A stretch of 59,564 bases of DNA from contig JAEUOS010000143.1 in assembly GCA_016790695.1 (NCBI GenBank), positions 1 to 59,564 of the forward strand. The letters run 5' to 3'. Of this stretch, positions 1 to 8,104 are shown piece after piece. Numbering within the stretch: the stretch's first letter is position 1; each line of letters begins with the position of its first letter. The position numbers were made by a program, and so were the translations under genes. A model generated the notes under the pieces. It saw nothing but the letters and a program-made list of their open reading frames with translations. It was not told the DNA's origin and made no database searches. The DNA comes from Burkholderiales bacterium. GTDB taxonomy: Bacteria; Pseudomonadota; Gammaproteobacteria; Burkholderiales; JAEUOS01.

Positions 1-678
1 GCGCGCCACCTGCGCCGCGCGGTAGGCGGCGAGGAATGCGGAGTCGTAGGGTGGTTGCGCCGGATTTGCCGGGTCATAGAGGTTGAGCTTCGGGTCGCGC
101 TCGAACGGCCGTGCCTCGTCGGTGATCGACGGGTCCAGCCATTCGGTGAGCGTCCTGGCGCGGCTCTGGTGCGCCGCCAGGAGCAGCACCGCGTCCGCCT
201 GCGGCATGCGCGATTGCGTGAGGTCCGGCGGATCGCCCGCCGGCGTGGCGGTGACCGTGGGCCGCTCCGCCTGCGCCTGATAGAAGAGCGACAGCGAGCC
301 GCCGCCGGACCAGCCCGCCAGCACGACCTTGTCGTAGCCCAGCTTATCGCGCGCGTGGCGCACGCAGGCGGCCAGGTCGAGGGCCACCTTTTCCATGATC
401 AGCGCGGTGTCGTTGCGCGGGTAGCGGCTGTTGCACGAGATCACGTGCACGCCGCGGCGCGCGAAACCGCCGACCATCGGCAGGTACTGGGTGCCGCCGA
501 TCGGATGCATGAACACCAGCACCGTCTTCGACGGCGCGGCGCGCGGCACCAGGTGGTGCGCCTCCAGCACCACGGTGTCGGTGCGGCCGGCGTAGGTTTC
601 CTTGATCGTCGCGGCCTCCCGGAACACCACCAGGATCGGCCGCCTCTCGTAGTCGAACTCCCTCGTCGCATCCGCCAC
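1..678 (-). CDS. alpha/beta hydrolase, C-terminus cut by window edge
   Basis: The visible 226 residues show an alpha/beta-hydrolase N-terminal half: a strand followed by HPIGG (58-62, oxyanion region), then the nucleophile elbow GWSGGG with Ser124. The Asp and His of the triad would lie around or beyond the left edge. I start it at a GTG because GGGAGGA sits about 8 nt upstream and no in-frame ATG is better placed; translation from there begins VADATREFDYERR. It lies 47 bp downstream of a VOC-protein gene on the same strand, so the two may be co-transcribed. The substrate cannot be named. Family assignment is firm, function open. Confidence 0.75.
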   Translation of the reverse strand, partial: MADATREFDYERRPILVVFREAATIKETYAGRTDTVVLEAHHLVPRAAPSKTVLVFMHPIGGTQYLPMVGGFARRGVHVISCNSRYPRNDTALIMEKVALDLAACVRHARDKLGYDKVVLAGWSGGGSLSLFYQAQAERPTVTATPAGDPPDLTQSRMPQADAVLLLAAHQSRARTLTEWLDPSITDEARPFERDPKLNLYDPANPAQPPYDSAFLAAYRAAQVAR

Positions 679-725
679 GCCTGCTTCCTCCCCTGGTCGG
701 CGCCGCGCCGTCTCCGGTCTCCCGC

Positions 726-1286
726 CTACGCCTGCGGGGTCGCGTCGGCGAGCCGCTCCGCCTTCCGGCCACGCGTGCGCTCGGTCCACGCGGCGAGCGC
801 GGCGTCCTTCCGGAGCGCCTCCTCGGCGAGGATCGCGTCGTAGCCGGCCGTGCGGCAGGTGATCTCGAGGTTGATGCCGTTCGGATCGTAGAAGTAGATC
901 GACGTCACGAACCCGTGGTCGAGCGGCCCCCAGAATTCCACGCCGTGCGCCCGCAGTCGCTCCATGTAGCGCTCGAGCCCGTCCGCCGCGCGGGTCTCGA
1001 ACGCGAGATGACGGTTGAAGCCCGACTGCTTCCTGAAATGCTCGGGCCGCACCGAATCCGGCGCGTCGAAGAACGCGATGAAGTTGCCGTCCTCCAGGCG
1101 GAAGAACAGGTGCATGTACTCGAGCCGCGTGTCGGTGCCGGAGATCTCGGCGAGATCGAGCGCGATGGACAGCGGCAGGCCGAGCACGCCCTCGTAGAAC
1201 CGCCGCGTCTCCTCGGCATCGCGGCAGCGGAACGCGACGTGATGGAAGTTGCTCAATGCGGGCGGCGCAGCGGCGGTCTGGTTCAT
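726..1286 (-). CDS. VOC-family (glyoxalase/extradiol dioxygenase fold) protein
   Basis: This 186-aa protein has the paired beta-alpha-beta-beta-beta modules of the vicinal-oxygen-chelate superfamily. Likely metal ligands are His16 (in NFHHVAF), His93 (NRHLAF) and Glu141 (INLEIT), the usual H/H/E pattern, so it is probably an active metalloenzyme such as a glyoxalase-like lyase, an isomerase or a ring-cleavage dioxygenase. The ATG at 1286 is preferred over an upstream in-frame start because GGAG lies 6-7 nt before it. It precedes the alpha/beta hydrolase on the same strand, a pairing often seen in catabolic clusters, but nothing here identifies the substrate. Confidence 0.8.
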   Translation of the reverse strand: MNQTAAAPPALSNFHHVAFRCRDAEETRRFYEGVLGLPLSIALDLAEISGTDTRLEYMHLFFRLEDGNFIAFFDAPDSVRPEHFRKQSGFNRHLAFETRAADGLERYMERLRAHGVEFWGPLDHGFVTSIYFYDPNGINLEITCRTAGYDAILAEEALRKDAALAAWTERTRGRKAERLADATPQA

Positions 1287-1382
1287 GGGCTGGTCTCCGT
1301 GCCGGCGCGGACCCGGGGTCTGCACGCGACCGTCGCCGGCACCGGTTGCGGATGGTAGCAGCGCGGCGCGCCGGCCGCGGCG

Positions 1383-2708
1383 TCAGAACGCCGCGTGCAG
1401 GCGCACCGTGCCGATGTTCACCGGGCCGCGGTCGGCGTTGTAGGCCGGGTTGCGGATGTGCTGCCAGTCGAACGAGAGCCAGAGATGGCGCGAGACGCCG
1501 AGGCTGTAGTAGGCCTCGACGAGGGTCTCGGGCCGGTAGTTGAGGCGGCCGTCGCCGATGAAGAAGCCGAGGCCGCCGGCCGCGAGGTAGTTGCGGCGAT
1601 CGTTCGACAGGCCGTTGCGTGCCAGCGCGACGCCGACCGCGTCCTGCGCCCGGCCCCAGGCGCGGCCGCGCAGCACGGCGCCGGCGGAGGCCGACGTGTC
1701 GATCTCGGTGAAGGCGTAGGTCTCGGTGCGGCCGTCCGAACGCATCGCGCGCGCGAACACGCCGAGCGCGGGCGTCACCGCCTGCTCGAGATTGATGCCG
1801 ATGCCGCGGCGCGCCTGGCGGCCGGCGCGCACGCGGCCCAGGTCGGGGACGCCGCCGTTGACGGCGGCGAAATCGAGCGCGTCGGCGAAGCGCGCCATGC
1901 GCGCGACGTTGCGATAGACGAGCAGCCGCAGCCGGCCCGGCTGCCCGCCGAGCGTGTGCGCGTGCTCGAGCTCGACCTGGTCGCCGTAGTGCTGCAGCAG
2001 CCGGTGGTCGAGCGGCAGGCCGTTGGGCTCGCGCGGCTGGGTGAAGCGCCCGAAGCGCAGCGCCCAGGCGTCGTGGAAATACTCGAGCGCGATCCCGGTC
2101 GAGTAGCCGCGCGCGTCGGCCGCGAAGTCGTAGGCGCCGTGGGTGAGAAGCGACCAGTTGAGGAACTGGGTGCGCGCGTCGTGGCTGTAGGCGTTGTCGT
2201 CGAACAGGTCCAGCACCGACAGGTTGCCCGCGGTGACCACCAGGCGCCGGCGGTCGACGCTGCCGCCGAGCTGGTTCGCCTCCGATTCCACGGTTTCCCG
2301 TTCGCCGCCGAAGCCCCAGGTCTGGCGCAGGAACATGCGCGCCCGGTACAGGGTCGGGTGTGCGCCGGCGGTGCGCGCGATCTCGCCGTTGGAAAAGCCG
2401 CCGAGGCCGACCAGGCCGGACAGCGGCACCCCCTGCGCGACCTCGGGATTGAAATACAGTTCGCCGCCGCGCCACGCGCGCACGCCGAACGCCGCCGTGG
2501 CGGTGAACGAATAGCTCTTCTCGCGCGCCGGCGAGAGGCTGTTGCGTCCCGAGTAGGGCGCCTCGAACGCCGCCTTGCGCTGCCAGACGTAAGTCGCCTG
2601 GAACTTCGCATCCCAGGCCTGCGCGTCGGAAGAAGCCGCCGCCCCGCCCGGCCAGGGGCCGGCAACGGCCAGCGCGGCGACCGGCACCGCGCGCCTGAGC
2701 CTGCACAT
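1383..2708 (-). CDS. OprB-like carbohydrate porin, outer membrane
   Basis: A protein of about 441 aa with an N-terminal signal peptide (basic MCRLRR, then an Ala/Val-rich core ending near GGAAASS) and a long body of alternating beta-strands ending in Phe, as expected of an outer-membrane barrel. Composition and the pattern around 'GIALEYFHDAWALRFGRF' resemble the OprB carbohydrate-selective porin family, which passes sugars or other small solutes into the periplasm. The start is uncertain: the ATG at 2708 fits the signal peptide, a GTG 15 bp upstream is also possible, and neither has a strong ribosome site. It is a single gene, divergent from the PEP-CTERM gene. Confidence 0.7.
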   Translation of the reverse strand: MCRLRRAVPVAALAVAGPWPGGAAASSDAQAWDAKFQATYVWQRKAAFEAPYSGRNSLSPAREKSYSFTATAAFGVRAWRGGELYFNPEVAQGVPLSGLVGLGGFSNGEIARTAGAHPTLYRARMFLRQTWGFGGERETVESEANQLGGSVDRRRLVVTAGNLSVLDLFDDNAYSHDARTQFLNWSLLTHGAYDFAADARGYSTGIALEYFHDAWALRFGRFTQPREPNGLPLDHRLLQHYGDQVELEHAHTLGGQPGRLRLLVYRNVARMARFADALDFAAVNGGVPDLGRVRAGRQARRGIGINLEQAVTPALGVFARAMRSDGRTETYAFTEIDTSASAGAVLRGRAWGRAQDAVGVALARNGLSNDRRNYLAAGGLGFFIGDGRLNYRPETLVEAYYSLGVSRHLWLSFDWQHIRNPAYNADRGPVNIGTVRLHAAF

Positions 2709-3009
2709 GAACGAACGAGACACCACCGCAGCGACGTTCCGAAAAAATCCGTGGAGCCTAGCGAGCCACGGTAAGGCGGTCAAATGACATTTTCGTGACC
2801 CTGCCCCGCCCCCGCACATCGGTAGAACGCGCCCTGGGGAAATGCACGTCACCTGTGTCGGAAAATCTTACATTCCTGAAGGAAGCCAGAAACTTATCAC
2901 ATGATTTCAATGACTTGAATCGATGGCATGGATTCTGCATTACCGCCAGACCAGTCTAGCTGGCGTGTGCGGTCAACGTGCCGCTTCGAACTCTTACGGA
3001 GAAGATGAA
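2709..3009. other. divergent intergenic region, porin / PEP-CTERM gene
   Basis: This 301-bp region separates two divergent genes and is clearly AT-richer than its surroundings between about 2860 and 2945. It holds a sigma54-type promoter for the rightward gene (2924-2939) and, just upstream, a short inverted repeat TTCAA-N4-TTGAA (2906-2919) that might be an activator site. I see no convincing sigma70 promoter for the porin and no small gene. Confidence 0.5.
2924..2939 (+). promoter_or_regulatory. sigma54-like promoter of PEP-CTERM gene
   Basis: TGGCATGGATTCTGCA matches the sigma54 consensus TGGCAC-N5-TTGCW, with the essential GG and GC dinucleotides in the correct 12-bp register. It lies about 70 bp before the start codon of a PEP-CTERM gene. 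PEP-CTERM genes in other Gram-negative bacteria are known to be sigma54/PrsR-controlled, which supports the call. Confidence 0.6.
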
Positions 3010-3603
3010 ATGAAAAAACTGCTGTTCGCAATCGGCGCACTGCTCGCAGGCTCCGTCCAGGCCGTCCCCATCGGCACCTACAATCCCAACGACTCCGTCT
3101 ACATGCAGGCGGGCGTGGTGACCAACAACAGCAGTCAGGTCATGGTCGGCTTCCGCATCGATTTCGTCGCCGATTCGGGCTCGCCGGCATCCGGCATCTG
3201 GGAATTGCCGCCGATCGGTTCGCTGGGCAGTCCGGTGGGGACCTTCACCAACCAGCCTGCTGCCGACGGCGCCTTCACTGTTTCGTGGTTCGGCCTGAAC
3301 GTCGGGACCGGCGGCACGTTCAGTTATACCGGTCTGGATTACGGCGGCTGGAACGGCACGTTCGTGGACGAAGGGCTGGCCCCTGGCCTCCGGGGTGACG
3401 AGGTTGCAACCATGTTCTTTGCCGACGGCTCCTCGGTGAGTGCATTGTTCGCCGCAGGAGGCTCCCAGAATCCCGCGACGCTCGTCTTCGACGACAGCAA
3501 CCTGGTCAGGCCCAACGCCACCCCCGAACCGGGTTCGCTCGCGCTGCTCGGTCTGGCCTTTGCCGGCCTGGGCTGGTCGCGTCGCCAGCGCCGCACGGCC
3601 TGA
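3010..3603 (+). CDS. PEP-CTERM sorting-domain exported protein
   Basis: A 197-aa secreted protein. Residues 1-19 (MKKLLFAIGALLAGSVQA) form a clear signal peptide. The C-terminus carries the PEP-CTERM signal: PEP motif (TPEPGS), a hydrophobic helix (LALLGLAFAGLGW) and a basic tail (SRRQRR), recognised by an exosortase that cleaves the protein and delivers it to the cell surface or exopolysaccharide matrix. The middle is rich in Gly, Thr, Asn and Ser and resembles no enzyme I recognise. The ATG is preceded by GGAG, and a longer upstream extension would destroy the signal peptide. A strong terminator follows, so it is a one-gene unit. No exosortase is in this window. Confidence 0.85.
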   Translation: MKKLLFAIGALLAGSVQAVPIGTYNPNDSVYMQAGVVTNNSSQVMVGFRIDFVADSGSPASGIWELPPIGSLGSPVGTFTNQPAADGAFTVSWFGLNVGTGGTFSYTGLDYGGWNGTFVDEGLAPGLRGDEVATMFFADGSSVSALFAAGGSQNPATLVFDDSNLVRPNATPEPGSLALLGLAFAGLGWSRRQRRTA

Positions 3604-3634
3604 ACGTCGCGCCGAAGCCGGCGCGGATGGAAAG

Positions 3635-3662
3635 AGCGGAGCCGTCGGCTCCGCTTTTTTTT
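3635..3662 (+). terminator. Rho-independent terminator after PEP-CTERM gene
   Basis: A perfect 9-bp stem (AGCGGAGCC / GGCTCCGCT) with a 3-nt loop runs into eight T residues (3655-3662), 31 bp after the stop codon. It ends the rightward transcript. Confidence 0.9.
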
Positions 3663-3714
3663 GCCCCATCGCGTCCGGCGCCAGCGCAGCCGCGTTTCCC
3701 TCGGCCGCGGGCCG

Positions 3715-5061
3715 TCAGCCCAGCGCGGCGCGCGCTGCCAGCCCCGCGAGCGCGCAGGCAGCGATCACCTGCATGACGTTGACCCTGTAGCGCAGGAGCG
3801 CAATCGCCGCGGCGAGCGCGATCGCCGCCGCCACCCAGTCGAAGCCGCCGCCGAATCCCCTCGGCCACAGCACGTGGTAGCCGAAGAACAGCGCCAGGTT
3901 GACGATCACGCCGACCACCGCCGCGGTGATCGCCGAGAGCGGCGCGGTGAAGCGGATCTCGTCGTGGGTCGACTCGACCAGCGGCCCGCCGCCGAGGATG
4001 AACAGGAACGAGGGCAGGAAGGTGAACCAGGTGACCACGCAGGCGGCCGTGGCGCCGGCGAGGAACAGGCTGTCCGGCCCGAACAGCGCCTTCGCGTGCC
4101 CGCCGACGAAGCCGACGAAGGCCACCACCATGATCAGCGGTCCGGGCGTGGTCTCGCCCAGCGCCAGGCCGTCGATCATCTGCGCCGGCGTGAGCCACTG
4201 GAAGTGCGCAACCGCGCCCTGGTAGACGTAGGGCAGCACCGCGTAGGCGCCGCCGAAGGTGAGCAGCGCCGCCTTGGTGAAGAACCAGCCCATCTGCGTC
4301 AGCGTGTGGTCGACGCCCCAGAGCGCGACCAGCGCAGCCATCGGCACGATCCACAGCAGGGCGCCGATCAAGGCCACGCGCGCCAGGCGTCCCCAGGTGA
4401 ACCGGGCGTGCGCCGGGGTCGGCGACGCGTCGTCGATGACCGCGGGCGCGGCCGCCTTGCCGGCGCCGCCGTGGCCGCCGGCCTGGCGATAGCGATGCGG
4501 TGCCAGGCGGCCATCGAGCGCGCCGATCAGGCCCGCCGCGATCACGATCACCGGAAACGGCACGTCGAGGCCGAAGATGGCGAGGAACGCGCCGCCCGCG
4601 ATCACCCACGGCACCGGCCCCTTGAGCGCGCGCGCGCCGATCCGATGCGCGGCGGCGAGCACGATCGCGGTGACCGCCGGCTTGATGCCGTAGAACAGGC
4701 CCGCCACCAGCGCGGTGCTGCCGAAGGCCACGTAGATCCACGACAGCAGGATCAGGATCGCCAGCGACGGCAGCACGAACAGGCTGCCGGCGACGATGCC
4801 GCCCCAGGTGCGGTGCATCAGCCAGCCGATGTAGGTGGCGAGCTGCTGCGCCTCCGGCCCGGGGAGCACCATGCAGTAGTTGAGCGCATGCAGGAAGCGC
4901 TTTTCCGAGATCCAGCGGCGGCGCTCGACGAGTTCCTGGTGCATGATCGCGATCTGCCCCGCCGGGCCGCCGAAGCTGATGAAGCCGAGCTTGAGCCAGA
5001 AGCGGAACGCCTCGCCGAAGGAGATCGGGGCGGGGGCCGGGGATGGGGACGGTTCGGTCAT
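3715..5061 (-). CDS. chrA: ChrA chromate transporter (CHR family, two-domain)
   Basis: This 448-aa integral membrane protein has two homologous CHR halves. The first (about 15-195) opens with FGEAFRFWLKLGFISFGGPAGQ and contains 'MVLPGPEAQQLATYIGW'; the second (about 235-440) repeats the pattern with 'TKAALLTFGGAYAVLPYVYQ' and 'TTPGPLIMVVAFVGFVGG'. These are the duplicated FGG and PGP signatures of ChrA, which exports chromate by proton antiport. The start overlaps the stop of the upstream rhodanese-ChrB gene by 4 nt (ATGA), so the two are translationally coupled, which supports a chromate-resistance role. A His/Gly/Ala-rich linker joins the halves. Confidence 0.9.
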   Translation of the reverse strand: MTEPSPSPAPAPISFGEAFRFWLKLGFISFGGPAGQIAIMHQELVERRRWISEKRFLHALNYCMVLPGPEAQQLATYIGWLMHRTWGGIVAGSLFVLPSLAILILLSWIYVAFGSTALVAGLFYGIKPAVTAIVLAAAHRIGARALKGPVPWVIAGGAFLAIFGLDVPFPVIVIAAGLIGALDGRLAPHRYRQAGGHGGAGKAAAPAVIDDASPTPAHARFTWGRLARVALIGALLWIVPMAALVALWGVDHTLTQMGWFFTKAALLTFGGAYAVLPYVYQGAVAHFQWLTPAQMIDGLALGETTPGPLIMVVAFVGFVGGHAKALFGPDSLFLAGATAACVVTWFTFLPSFLFILGGGPLVESTHDEIRFTAPLSAITAAVVGVIVNLALFFGYHVLWPRGFGGGFDWVAAAIALAAAIALLRYRVNVMQVIAACALAGLAARAALG

Positions 5062-5909
5062 GGCTTCCTGAACAGGTCGGCGTTGTGGACCTCGGCGCGC
5101 GCCGCGCGCAGCCAGGCGCAGAGGGCATCGTAGACCACCATGCCCGCATCGAGCATCGCGTGGTCGTCCGCATGGTTGACCGAGAGCCCGAGCGACACGG
5201 CAAGCAGGCCCGCCGACTCCGGGGTCAGCTCGCACCGCCCGGTGTCGGCGCCGCGCACGATGCACGCGAGGTCCGCGAGGCACCGATCGTCGATGCCGCT
5301 GTCGTCCAGGAGCGCGTCGAAGCTGCAGCGCTCGCCGGCGTCGCCGCGGTGCGAGATGCGCACGCCCGGCACATCGTAGGGAGTCGCGCCTTCGCGCTGC
5401 GCGGCCGCCGTCACCGCGGCTGCCGGCACGTAGAGGAATTCCGCCAGCGGATCGAGGAAGCGCCGGATCAGCCACGGGCAGGCGATGCGATCGATCTTCG
5501 GTCGCTCGCGGGTGACCCAGCGCGTCCCCTTGCCCGGCGTCGCCGGCAAGCCCAGTTCGGGCATCTTCCGCATCAGCGGCAGTCCCGCCTCGCGCCAGGC
5601 CCCGATCCCGCCTTCGAGAAAGCAGGCGTCGGCGCCAGCCTGGACAAGGTCGCGCGCCGCGCCCTGGCTGACCTCGTGGCCATGGACGCAATAGACGACG
5701 ATCGGCCGCCCCTTTGGAAGGCGGGCCAGCGCCGCGCCGACGGCGTCGGGCAGGATGCGCAAGGCGCCGGCGATCACCTGGGCGTCGGCTTCGTACGCGG
5801 CGGCGCGGCGCACGTCGGCGACCAGCGGTGCCGCAGCCGTGCCGATGCGGCGCGCCAGGGCAGCAATGGAAATGGATGGGGGTCGATCGTGCAAGCGCGC
5901 GGTGTCCAT
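5058..5909 (-). CDS. chrB: rhodanese-ChrB fusion, chromate resistance
   Basis: A 283-aa two-domain protein. Residues about 10-120 form a rhodanese domain with active-site loop CVHGHEVS (Cys74). Residues about 130-275 match the ChrB C-terminal domain (KIDRIACPWLIRRFLDP and following), which accompanies ChrA in chromate-resistance loci and is linked to sensing or reduction of chromate. The usual ChrB N-terminal regulatory domain is replaced here by the rhodanese. The ATG at 5909 has AAAGG about 7 nt upstream; longer in-frame extensions lack such a site. It is coupled by a 4-nt overlap to chrA. A sulfurtransferase role toward a thiol reductant is plausible but inferred. Confidence 0.85.
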   Translation of the reverse strand: MDTARLHDRPPSISIAALARRIGTAAAPLVADVRRAAAYEADAQVIAGALRILPDAVGAALARLPKGRPIVVYCVHGHEVSQGAARDLVQAGADACFLEGGIGAWREAGLPLMRKMPELGLPATPGKGTRWVTRERPKIDRIACPWLIRRFLDPLAEFLYVPAAAVTAAAQREGATPYDVPGVRISHRGDAGERCSFDALLDDSGIDDRCLADLACIVRGADTGRCELTPESAGLLAVSLGLSVNHADDHAMLDAGMVVYDALCAWLRAARAEVHNADLFRKP

Positions 5910-6196
5910 GAGAAGCCTTTCGCCGGATGCGCAGCACTTGGGCGAGTTGGACACCGCCTGGAGAACCCGGGAGTCTGCGCGCGCCCCGAGCCATGGATGG
6001 TAGGTCAAACGCGGGCCCGCGCGCAAGCCCGGGTTTCGTGCGACATTGACGCGGCGGCGGACCGCCGCGAACCGGCCGATGCACGTGCCATCATGTCGAC
6101 TTCCCCGCGCTGGCGACCCCTAGGTGGGCCGTGCCGCGACGTCGCGAGCGCGCGGTCGTCGCGCGCCCGGACGCCGGCCTCCCGCATGAGACCCTC

Positions 6197-6583
6197 ATGG
6201 ACCTGCGCGAACGCGCCCGCGCGCTGAAGCGCGAAACCCTGGCCCTCTACTACGCGGTGCGCGATCCGCGCACCCCGTGGCTGGCGCGGCTGGTCGCCGG
6301 TGCCGTCGTCGCCTACGCGCTCTCGCCGATCGACCTGATCCCGGACTTCATCCCGGTGCTCGGCTATCTCGACGACCTGGTCCTGGTGCCGCTGGGGATC
6401 GCGCTGGCGCTCAGGCTCGTGCCCGCGGAGGTGCTGGCGCAGGCGCGCACGCGCGCCGCCAGCGCCCTCGAGCGGCCGGCCCGCAGCGCGGCGGCAGCGG
6501 TCATCATCATCGCCCTCTGGATTGTCGGCGCCGCGCTCGTCGTCTGGTGGCTGGCGAAGGTGCTGCGCGCCGGCACCGGCTGA
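6197..6583 (+). CDS. YkvA/DUF1232-family small membrane protein
   Basis: A 128-aa protein with the DUF1232 signature [19 protein letters not shown], a conserved helical hairpin of unknown function found in many bacterial membrane proteins. A second hydrophobic stretch ([25 protein letters not shown]) forms a C-terminal transmembrane helix. The ATG at 6197 is chosen because family members begin shortly before the first helix; the ribosome site is weak, and an upstream in-frame start at 6131 would add 22 basic residues. It diverges from chrB with 287 bp between them, in which I see nothing else. Confidence 0.75.
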   Translation: MDLRERARALKRETLALYYAVRDPRTPWLARLVAGAVVAYALSPIDLIPDFIPVLGYLDDLVLVPLGIALALRLVPAEVLAQARTRAASALERPARSAAAAVIIIALWIVGAALVVWWLAKVLRAGTG

Positions 6584-6638
6584 CCCGCGCGGCCCGGAAG
6601 GCAGGCGTCGCGCCGAGGCGCCGGTCGCGGACGCCGCG

Positions 6639-6652
6639 TTGACCCAGGTCAA
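6639..6652 (+). promoter_or_regulatory. FNR/DNR-type box
   Basis: TTGACCCAGGTCAA is a perfect 5-bp inverted repeat with 4-bp spacer, matching the Crp/Fnr half-site TTGA(C/T)-N4-(G/A)TCAA; the C/G variant is typical of DNR/NNR-type sites. It lies about 100 bp before the start of the following membrane-protein gene. No strong -10 element is visible 35 bp downstream, so activity is uncertain. Confidence 0.45.
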
Positions 6653-6754
6653 GCGCCGCCGTTCCCGCAGTGATCAACTGCATGGTGCGGGCGCGAGGTG
6701 CGGCCCGCGGACGCCGCCTCCGGTGTCCGGCCCGCGCGATGGGAGTTTCCGGTC

Positions 6755-7159
6755 ATGTCAATCTCCGCTGCACGCCGTCCCCGTTCGATCGCCGTCGCGG
6801 CGCTGGTCGCGGCGGTGTTCGGACTCCTCTCGATCCTGTCCGCCGGCATGGTGCTCTTCGGCCCCGATGCCGCGCGCGCGAGCGCCGGTGCCTATGCCGG
6901 GTTCGTCGTCTGGTTCAATTTCTGCTCGGGCTTCGTCTACGTGCTCGCGGCCCTCGCGTTGTGGGCGATGCGGCGCGAGGGCGTCTGGCTCGCGCTCGGG
7001 CTCGTCGGCGCCATCGCGCTGGTTTCCGCCGGCTTCGGCTGGCACATCACCGCGGGCGGCGCCTACGAGATGCGCACGGTGGCGGCGCTGCTGTTCCGCT
7101 TCGCGGTGTGGCTCGCGATCGCGTTCGTCGCCTGGAGCGCGATCGCGCGCACGCGCTGA
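6755..7159 (+). CDS. four-helix membrane protein of unknown function
   Basis: A 134-aa protein with four predicted transmembrane helices (about 10-38, 45-72, 77-98 and 104-127) and short loops. I recognise no catalytic motif. The ATG at 6755 is supported by GGGAG about 9 nt upstream. An FNR/DNR-type palindrome lies upstream (6639-6652), so it may be tied to oxygen or nitric-oxide status. It converges with the DUF2892-helical gene, 20 bp between stops. It could be a small sensor or a subunit of a larger complex; nothing more can be said. Confidence 0.7.
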   Translation: MSISAARRPRSIAVAALVAAVFGLLSILSAGMVLFGPDAARASAGAYAGFVVWFNFCSGFVYVLAALALWAMRREGVWLALGLVGAIALVSAGFGWHITAGGAYEMRTVAALLFRFAVWLAIAFVAWSAIARTR

Positions 7160-7179
7160 GCCGGGCGCGACGCGCGGGT

Positions 7180-8079
7180 TCAGCCGCGCACGAGGTAGAC
7201 CTTGGCGAAGCTGCGCTTGAGCTGTTCGCCGGCGGCCGGCAGCGCGTCGCGCCGGCCCGCGCGCGCCAGGGCGAGCAACTCGTCCAGATGCCCGCGGATC
7301 GCGCGGATCTCGGCGTCCTGCGCCTGCGCCTCGACGGCCTGCATGCCCGCATGCGCCGCCGCGTACAGGGCAACGACGCGGGCATCGTCGCCGCGCACGG
7401 CGGCCTCGACCAGGGCTTCCATCGGGTCGTGAAAATCGACCAGCGCGACCGCCAGCAGCGAGAAGTCGTTGCGCTTGAGGATGCCCTGCAGCACCGGACG
7501 CGCGGCCTCGAGCGCCACGTGGGCCTGCTGCAGATTCCCCGCGACCACGTCGGCGCGCGCGGCGGCGATGATCGCGGCGACGCGCTTGAGGTCGCCATCG
7601 AGCTGTGCGTCGCCGCGCAACGCCCACGGGTGGAAGCTTTCGTATTTCGACTGGAATTCCGCGTAGCGCCTGACCAGCGCCTCGTAGTGGCGCAGGGCCG
7701 CGGCACGGTCGTTGCGGCCGGTGTGGAACAGCACCTGCTTGTAGTCGTGGTTCATGGCGCCGTACTCGGCCAGGAACAGCTTGCGCGTCGCGAAGTGACT
7801 GCCATAGCCGACGCTGGCGACGATCACGATGACCGCGATCGCCGATGCCGCACCGAGGACGTTGCCCCCGCCCGCGCTGCCTGCCCAGCGCCGGATGCCG
7901 AGCAGCGCGTACGGCGGGCAATAGCCGGCAAGGGCGGTCGCGATCAGGTACAGCCCGAGCGCATAGGCGCCCAGCCGCGCCGGCCCGGCCAGCCAGAAGA
8001 ACCCCGCCTCCGCGGCCACCAGGCCCAGCAGCAGCCGCGCGAGGCGGTCGAACCGGTGCATGTTCGGCACGAAGATCAT
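7180..8079 (-). CDS. DUF2892 membrane anchor fused to helical periplasmic-type domain
   Basis: This 299-aa protein begins with a YgaP/DUF2892-like membrane pair (about 5-62, ending in the typical YCPPYALLGI), then a further transmembrane helix (about 73-95), then about 200 residues of Ala-rich amphipathic helices, rather like a four-helix bundle. Stand-alone DUF2892 proteins are normally 60-70 aa and often accompany rhodaneses or sulfur-metabolism genes; the long helical extension is unusual. No haem CXXCH is present, so it is not a cytochrome c'. It is the last gene of a run with an OsmC protein and a methyltransferase, 25 bp downstream of the latter. Function unknown. Confidence 0.65.
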   Translation of the reverse strand: MIFVPNMHRFDRLARLLLGLVAAEAGFFWLAGPARLGAYALGLYLIATALAGYCPPYALLGIRRWAGSAGGGNVLGAASAIAVIVIVASVGYGSHFATRKLFLAEYGAMNHDYKQVLFHTGRNDRAAALRHYEALVRRYAEFQSKYESFHPWALRGDAQLDGDLKRVAAIIAAARADVVAGNLQQAHVALEAARPVLQGILKRNDFSLLAVALVDFHDPMEALVEAAVRGDDARVVALYAAAHAGMQAVEAQAQDAEIRAIRGHLDELLALARAGRRDALPAAGEQLKRSFAKVYLVRG

Positions 8080-8104
8080 GACTGCTCCCGCGCGCGTCCG
8101 CGCC

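Noticed and set aside
3715..6084. A 789-codon minus-strand frame suggesting a ChrB-ChrA fusion
   Set aside because: Upstream of the ATG at 5061 the frame is out of phase with the real rhodanese-ChrB gene; the two genes overlap by ATGA and are separate.
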